A stretch of DNA of 18,012 bases, taken from Ga0077527 sp964533495. Its GTDB lineage: Bacteria; Pseudomonadota; Gammaproteobacteria; Burkholderiales; SG8-41. Made by a program: the position numbers and the translations under genes. The notes below the pieces were generated by a model. That model had not been told where the DNA came from and searched no databases. It saw only the letters and a list, made by a program, of their open reading frames with translations. Where the stretch lies: assembly GCA_964533495.1 (NCBI GenBank), contig CAZHJU010000046.1, positions 1 through 18,012 of the forward strand, read 5' to 3'. Below are positions 15,054-18,012 of this stretch, piece after piece (within the stretch, counting starts at the first letter, position 1; every line of letters starts with the position of its first letter).

Positions 15054-16490
15054 ATGATCCAGCGCAAGGCAGCACCCTCTTCCGCCGTCGTCGCCCGTCT
15101 CGCCACCGCCGCCACCAAGCTGTTCGTGCTGGACACCAACGTCCTGATGCACGACCCCACCAGCCTGTTCCGTTTCGAGGAACACGACATCTTCATTCCG
15201 ATGGCCACGCTCGAGGAGCTGGACAACAACAAGAAGGGCATGTCGGAGGTCTCGCGCAACGCGCGCCAGGCGAGCCGTTACCTCGACGAGCTGGTCGGTG
15301 CGCTGGAAGGCGACATCACCGGCGGCATTCCGCTGGAGCTGCGCGGCGACAAGGCGGTCTCGGGGCGCGTCTTCCTGCAGACCGAGGCGATCAACGGCCA
15401 GTTGCCCTCCAGCCTGCCCAGCGGCAAGGCGGACAACCAGATCATCGGCGTGGTGAAGCACCTGCAGGATGTCCATCCCAGGCGGCAGGTGATCCTGGTG
15501 TCGAAGGACATCAACATGCGCATCAAGGCGCGCGCGCTGGGACTCGCCGCCGAGGATTATTTCAACGACAAGGTTCTCGAAGACACCGACCTGCTCTACA
15601 CCGGCATCTGCGCGCTGCCGGCCGATTTCTGGGACACCCACGGCAAGAACATGGAATCCTGGCAGCAGGCCGGCCACACCTATTACCGGGTCAACGGGCC
15701 GCTGTGCCGCAACCTGCTGGTCAACCAGTTCGTCTACCTCGAGGGCGACCAGCCCTTCCAGGCCCAGGTGCGCGAGGTCAGCGGCAAGACCGCGATCCTG
15801 CAGACGCTGAAGGACCACGGCCATGCCCGCAACAGCGTCTGGGGCATCACCGCGCGCAACCGCGAGCAGAATTTCGCGCTGAACGCGCTGATGAATCCCG
15901 ACATCGATTTCATCACCCTGCTCGGCCAGGCCGGCAGCGGCAAGACGCTGATGACGCTGGCCGCGGGCCTCGCGCAGACGCTGGACGACAAGCTGTTTTC
16001 CGAGATCATCGTCACCCGGGTCACCGTGCCGGTGGGCGAGGACATCGGCTTCCTGCCCGGCACCGAGGAGGAAAAGATGAATCCGTGGATGGGCGCGCTG
16101 GAGGACAACCTCGACGTACTCAACAAGACCGACGACGAGGCCGGCGAATGGGGCCGCGCGGCGACCCGCGACCTGATCCGCTCGCGGATCAAGGTCAAGT
16201 CGCTGAACTTCATGCGCGGCCGCACCTTCCTCAACAAGTTCCTGATCATCGACGAGGCGCAGAACCTGACGCCGAAGCAGATGAAGACGCTGATCACCCG
16301 CGCCGGCCCCGGCACCAAGATCGTCTGCCTGGGCAACGTGGAACAGATCGATACGCCGTACCTGACCGAAACCACCTCCGGCCTGACCTACGCCGTGGAT
16401 CGTTTCAAGAACTGGGCCCACAGCGCACACATCACCCTGCGCCGCGGTGAACGTTCAAGACTGGCCGACTTCGCGTCGGAGGTGCTCTAA
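15054..16490 (+). CDS. PIN-PhoH family ATPase (PhoH2-like)
   Basis: Protein of 478 residues combining an N-terminal PIN nuclease-like domain and a C-terminal PhoH ATPase domain. The PIN domain (about 20-170) shows LFVLDTNVLMHDP with Asp27, LEELDNN, ADNQI with Asp127 and SKDINMR with Asp152, so its acidic metal site looks intact. The PhoH domain has Walker A GQAGSGKT (291-298) and Walker B FLIIDEAQN (396-404), followed by LGNVEQID (427-434). Related PhoH2 proteins have been described as RNA helicase/ribonucleases; the physiological role here is not established. The ATG at 15054 is preceded by a consensus AGGAGG (15045-15050), with only three bases between. It follows the peroxiredoxin gene on the same strand, an association I recall from betaproteobacteria. 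Confidence 0.92.
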   Translation: MIQRKAAPSSAVVARLATAATKLFVLDTNVLMHDPTSLFRFEEHDIFIPMATLEELDNNKKGMSEVSRNARQASRYLDELVGALEGDITGGIPLELRGDKAVSGRVFLQTEAINGQLPSSLPSGKADNQIIGVVKHLQDVHPRRQVILVSKDINMRIKARALGLAAEDYFNDKVLEDTDLLYTGICALPADFWDTHGKNMESWQQAGHTYYRVNGPLCRNLLVNQFVYLEGDQPFQAQVREVSGKTAILQTLKDHGHARNSVWGITARNREQNFALNALMNPDIDFITLLGQAGSGKTLMTLAAGLAQTLDDKLFSEIIVTRVTVPVGEDIGFLPGTEEEKMNPWMGALEDNLDVLNKTDDEAGEWGRAATRDLIRSRIKVKSLNFMRGRTFLNKFLIIDEAQNLTPKQMKTLITRAGPGTKIVCLGNVEQIDTPYLTETTSGLTYAVDRFKNWAHSAHITLRRGERSRLADFASEVL

Positions 16491-16727
16491 AACGCGCCTG
16501 GACGGTCGCCCCTGCAAAGACATCACCGAAAGGGTTGAGAGAAACCCGAGATATCCATTGCGTGCCGGGTCTTCGTACCCTCACGCGATTCCCGAAACCG
16601 TAACACCCCGCATGGACAATGCTCCTCGCAACGCGGTTTCTCTCTCCTCCCACGCTGCATGCGAAGCCCGGCCTACGTCGGGCTTCGCATTTTTTGCTCC
16701 CCGCAGCGCAATGCACAGGGCAACACC
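16491..16727. other. Intergenic region between the PhoH-family gene and glpQ
   Basis: 237 bases with no credible gene. A small hairpin GGGTT/AACCC lies at 16532-16547, and a strong terminator-like hairpin at 16659-16695 is listed separately. A start site for glpQ must lie either in the 32 bases after that hairpin, which is too little for a full promoter with a leader, or upstream of it. I see no convincing -35/-10 pair in either part. Confidence 0.5.
16659..16695 (+). terminator. Rho-independent terminator (or attenuator) ahead of glpQ
   Basis: A perfect 12-bp stem ATGCGAAGCCCG (16659-16670) / CGGGCTTCGCAT (16679-16690) with loop GCCTACGT is followed directly by a run of six T (16690-16695). 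This is a canonical intrinsic terminator in the plus direction. It is 168 bases after the PhoH-family stop codon and ends 32 bases before the glpQ start, so it could end the peroxiredoxin-PhoH transcript or regulate entry into glpQ. Confidence 0.85.
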
Positions 16728-17834
16728 ATGTCCAGAACGCTCTTCTCCTTTTGCATCCTGTTCGCACTTTCCATGACGACCGCAACTGCATCGGACACCC
16801 CTGTCGCAGCGCAACCGTCACCGGAAACCGTATTGGTCATCGGTCACCGCGGCGCGAGCGCATTGGTCCCGGAGCACACACTCGCGTCCTATCTGAAAGC
16901 CATCGAGGATGGCGCCGACTGGATAGAACCCGACTTGGTATCCACCCGCGATGGCGTGCTGGTAGCGCGCCATGAGAACGAAATAGGCAGCACCACCAAC
17001 GTGGCACTGCATGCTGAATTCGCCGACCGCCGCCGCAACAAGGTGATTGACGGACAGCCGGTGGAAGGCTGGTTCACCGAGGACTTTTCGCTAGCGGAAT
17101 TGCGCACCCTGCGCGTGCGCGAACGACTGCCGCAACTCCGCAGCCAGGCCCTGGACGGCCAGTTCTCCATTCCCACCCTGGAAGAAATCATCCAGCTTGT
17201 CACCGAGGAAGCGAAAGCGCGTGGCCGCGTCATCGGACTGATCCCGGAACTCAAGCATCCCACCCACTTCCGGAGCATTGATCTGCCGATGGAAGACCGC
17301 TTGCTGGATGTGCTGCATTCACATGCCTACACCCGCACCGCACCGGTAGTGATCCAGTCATTCGAGATCACCAACCTGAAGTACCTGGGCGAACGCATCC
17401 GCGCATCCGGATCCCATATTCAACTGCTGCAATTGCTCGGCGATCCGGCGCAACAACCGGCAGACGTATTGGCCACCGGCCAGGGGCCAAGCTATGCACA
17501 GATGATGACGCTGGAAGGGCTGCAGGACATTGCGGGCTATGCGTCCCATGTCGGCCCACATACGCGGATGATCATCCCGCTGGACGATACCGGTGCATTG
17601 GGCACGCCAACATCGCTGGTGAACGATGCCCATGCCGCAGGACTTCGGGTCATCGCCTACACCTTCCGTCCGGAAAACTACTTCCTGCCACGCACTCTCT
17701 GGTCCGGCGAGGATCCACGGACCCGCAACGAAGCAGGCTCGGTGGCCGAGATACGCGTCTATCTGCAAACCGGAATTGATGGATTCTTCACCGATGATCC
17801 TGCGATCGGTCGCCGAGCAGTGGACGGTGATTGA
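16728..17834 (+). CDS. glpQ: Periplasmic glycerophosphodiester phosphodiesterase
   Basis: Protein of 368 residues, close to E. coli GlpQ (358). A signal peptide is visible (hydrophobic core about 5-16, cleavage likely near TATAS at 18-22), so it is exported. The GDPD catalytic block HRGAS starts at His40, followed by PEHT with Glu49. Metal-site residues Glu67 and Asp69 are in WIEPDLVSTRDG, and the second catalytic His82 is in RHENE, where E. coli has an HDHYLD-type sequence. The C-terminus has GIDGFFTDDPA. The enzyme splits deacylated phospholipids into glycerol 3-phosphate and an alcohol (EC 3.1.4.46). I chose the ATG at 16728, which has AGGG upstream; the frame continues upstream through the terminator hairpin, which argues against an earlier start. 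No glpT is beside it in the window. Confidence 0.93.
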   Translation: MSRTLFSFCILFALSMTTATASDTPVAAQPSPETVLVIGHRGASALVPEHTLASYLKAIEDGADWIEPDLVSTRDGVLVARHENEIGSTTNVALHAEFADRRRNKVIDGQPVEGWFTEDFSLAELRTLRVRERLPQLRSQALDGQFSIPTLEEIIQLVTEEAKARGRVIGLIPELKHPTHFRSIDLPMEDRLLDVLHSHAYTRTAPVVIQSFEITNLKYLGERIRASGSHIQLLQLLGDPAQQPADVLATGQGPSYAQMMTLEGLQDIAGYASHVGPHTRMIIPLDDTGALGTPTSLVNDAHAAGLRVIAYTFRPENYFLPRTLWSGEDPRTRNEAGSVAEIRVYLQTGIDGFFTDDPAIGRRAVDGD

Positions 17835-18012
17835 AACCCGGATATCGAATGGAATGGCATGCACGCATCGTTCGTGCGGCAGTAGCGCCAACATCCCGCG
17901 TTTGCATTTCCAAGTCCAGCGGGTGGAGAATCCCTGATCGGGATCTTCTTGCCATCACATCATGATCTGCGCTGCCCCACTGCGCGCCACTCACTCCGCA
18001 TTTGGCATCGGC

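Noticed and set aside
17835..18012. Right-edge segment after glpQ
   Set aside because: No coding frame with support, hairpin terminator or RNA gene could be recognised in these 178 bases.

Overview
The window is about 18 kb of GC-rich, densely packed chromosome from a proteobacterium. Betaproteobacteria are most likely, judging from the RmuC/MtfA, BCP-PhoH and SelD/MnmC/SelU gene sets and general codon use. This placement is an inference; no rRNA or other marker gene is present. Almost all of it is ordinary housekeeping or conserved accessory genes. The exception is the leftmost 1.3 kb, which is visibly more AT-rich than the rest and holds a RelA/SpoT-domain gene that looks acquired.

Layout. 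(1) 90-1190 (-): stand-alone (p)ppGpp-synthetase-like protein with an extra C-terminal domain, followed by an AT-rich spacer to 1304. (2) 1305-7789 (-): a run of five genes read leftward: ABC ATPase (ybbA type), ABC permease (ybbP type), rmuC, mtfA and, after a 13-bp perfect hairpin, glucokinase. (3) 7788-8408 (+): tesA-type GDSL esterase/lysophospholipase, divergent from the ABC ATPase, with the two start codons overlapping in one CATG. (4) 8416-12958: selD (-), mnmC (+), tRNA-Lys(CTT) (-) and selU/mnmH (+). (5) 12961-14349 (-): UDP-glucose 6-dehydrogenase, convergent with selU and only 2 nt away. (6) 14516-16490 (+): BCP/PrxQ peroxiredoxin and a PIN-PhoH ATPase. (7) 16728-17834 (+): exported glycerophosphodiester phosphodiesterase, preceded by a strong terminator-like hairpin.

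How the genes fit together. SelD makes selenophosphate. MnmC completes the mnm5 side chain of wobble uridine 34, and SelU replaces the 2-thio group of the same nucleotide with selenium. These three genes therefore form a tRNA U34 modification and selenation neighbourhood. The tRNA between them has C34 and cannot be their substrate. The ABC pair and the divergent esterase reproduce a conserved association (the E. coli ybbA-ybbP/tesA arrangement). MtfA beside glucokinase hints at a sugar-metabolism link.

The best candidate for less-described biology is the RelA/SpoT-domain protein at the left edge, which may be an alarmone synthetase or a toxin/defence enzyme. The remaining oddities are smaller: a His-to-Asn change in the glucokinase sugar site, a BCP without the usual resolving cysteine, a palindrome inside the tRNA promoter region, and a terminator-like hairpin just ahead of glpQ. 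No CRISPR array, transposase or prophage gene is visible, and no gene-free stretch exceeds about 240 bases.
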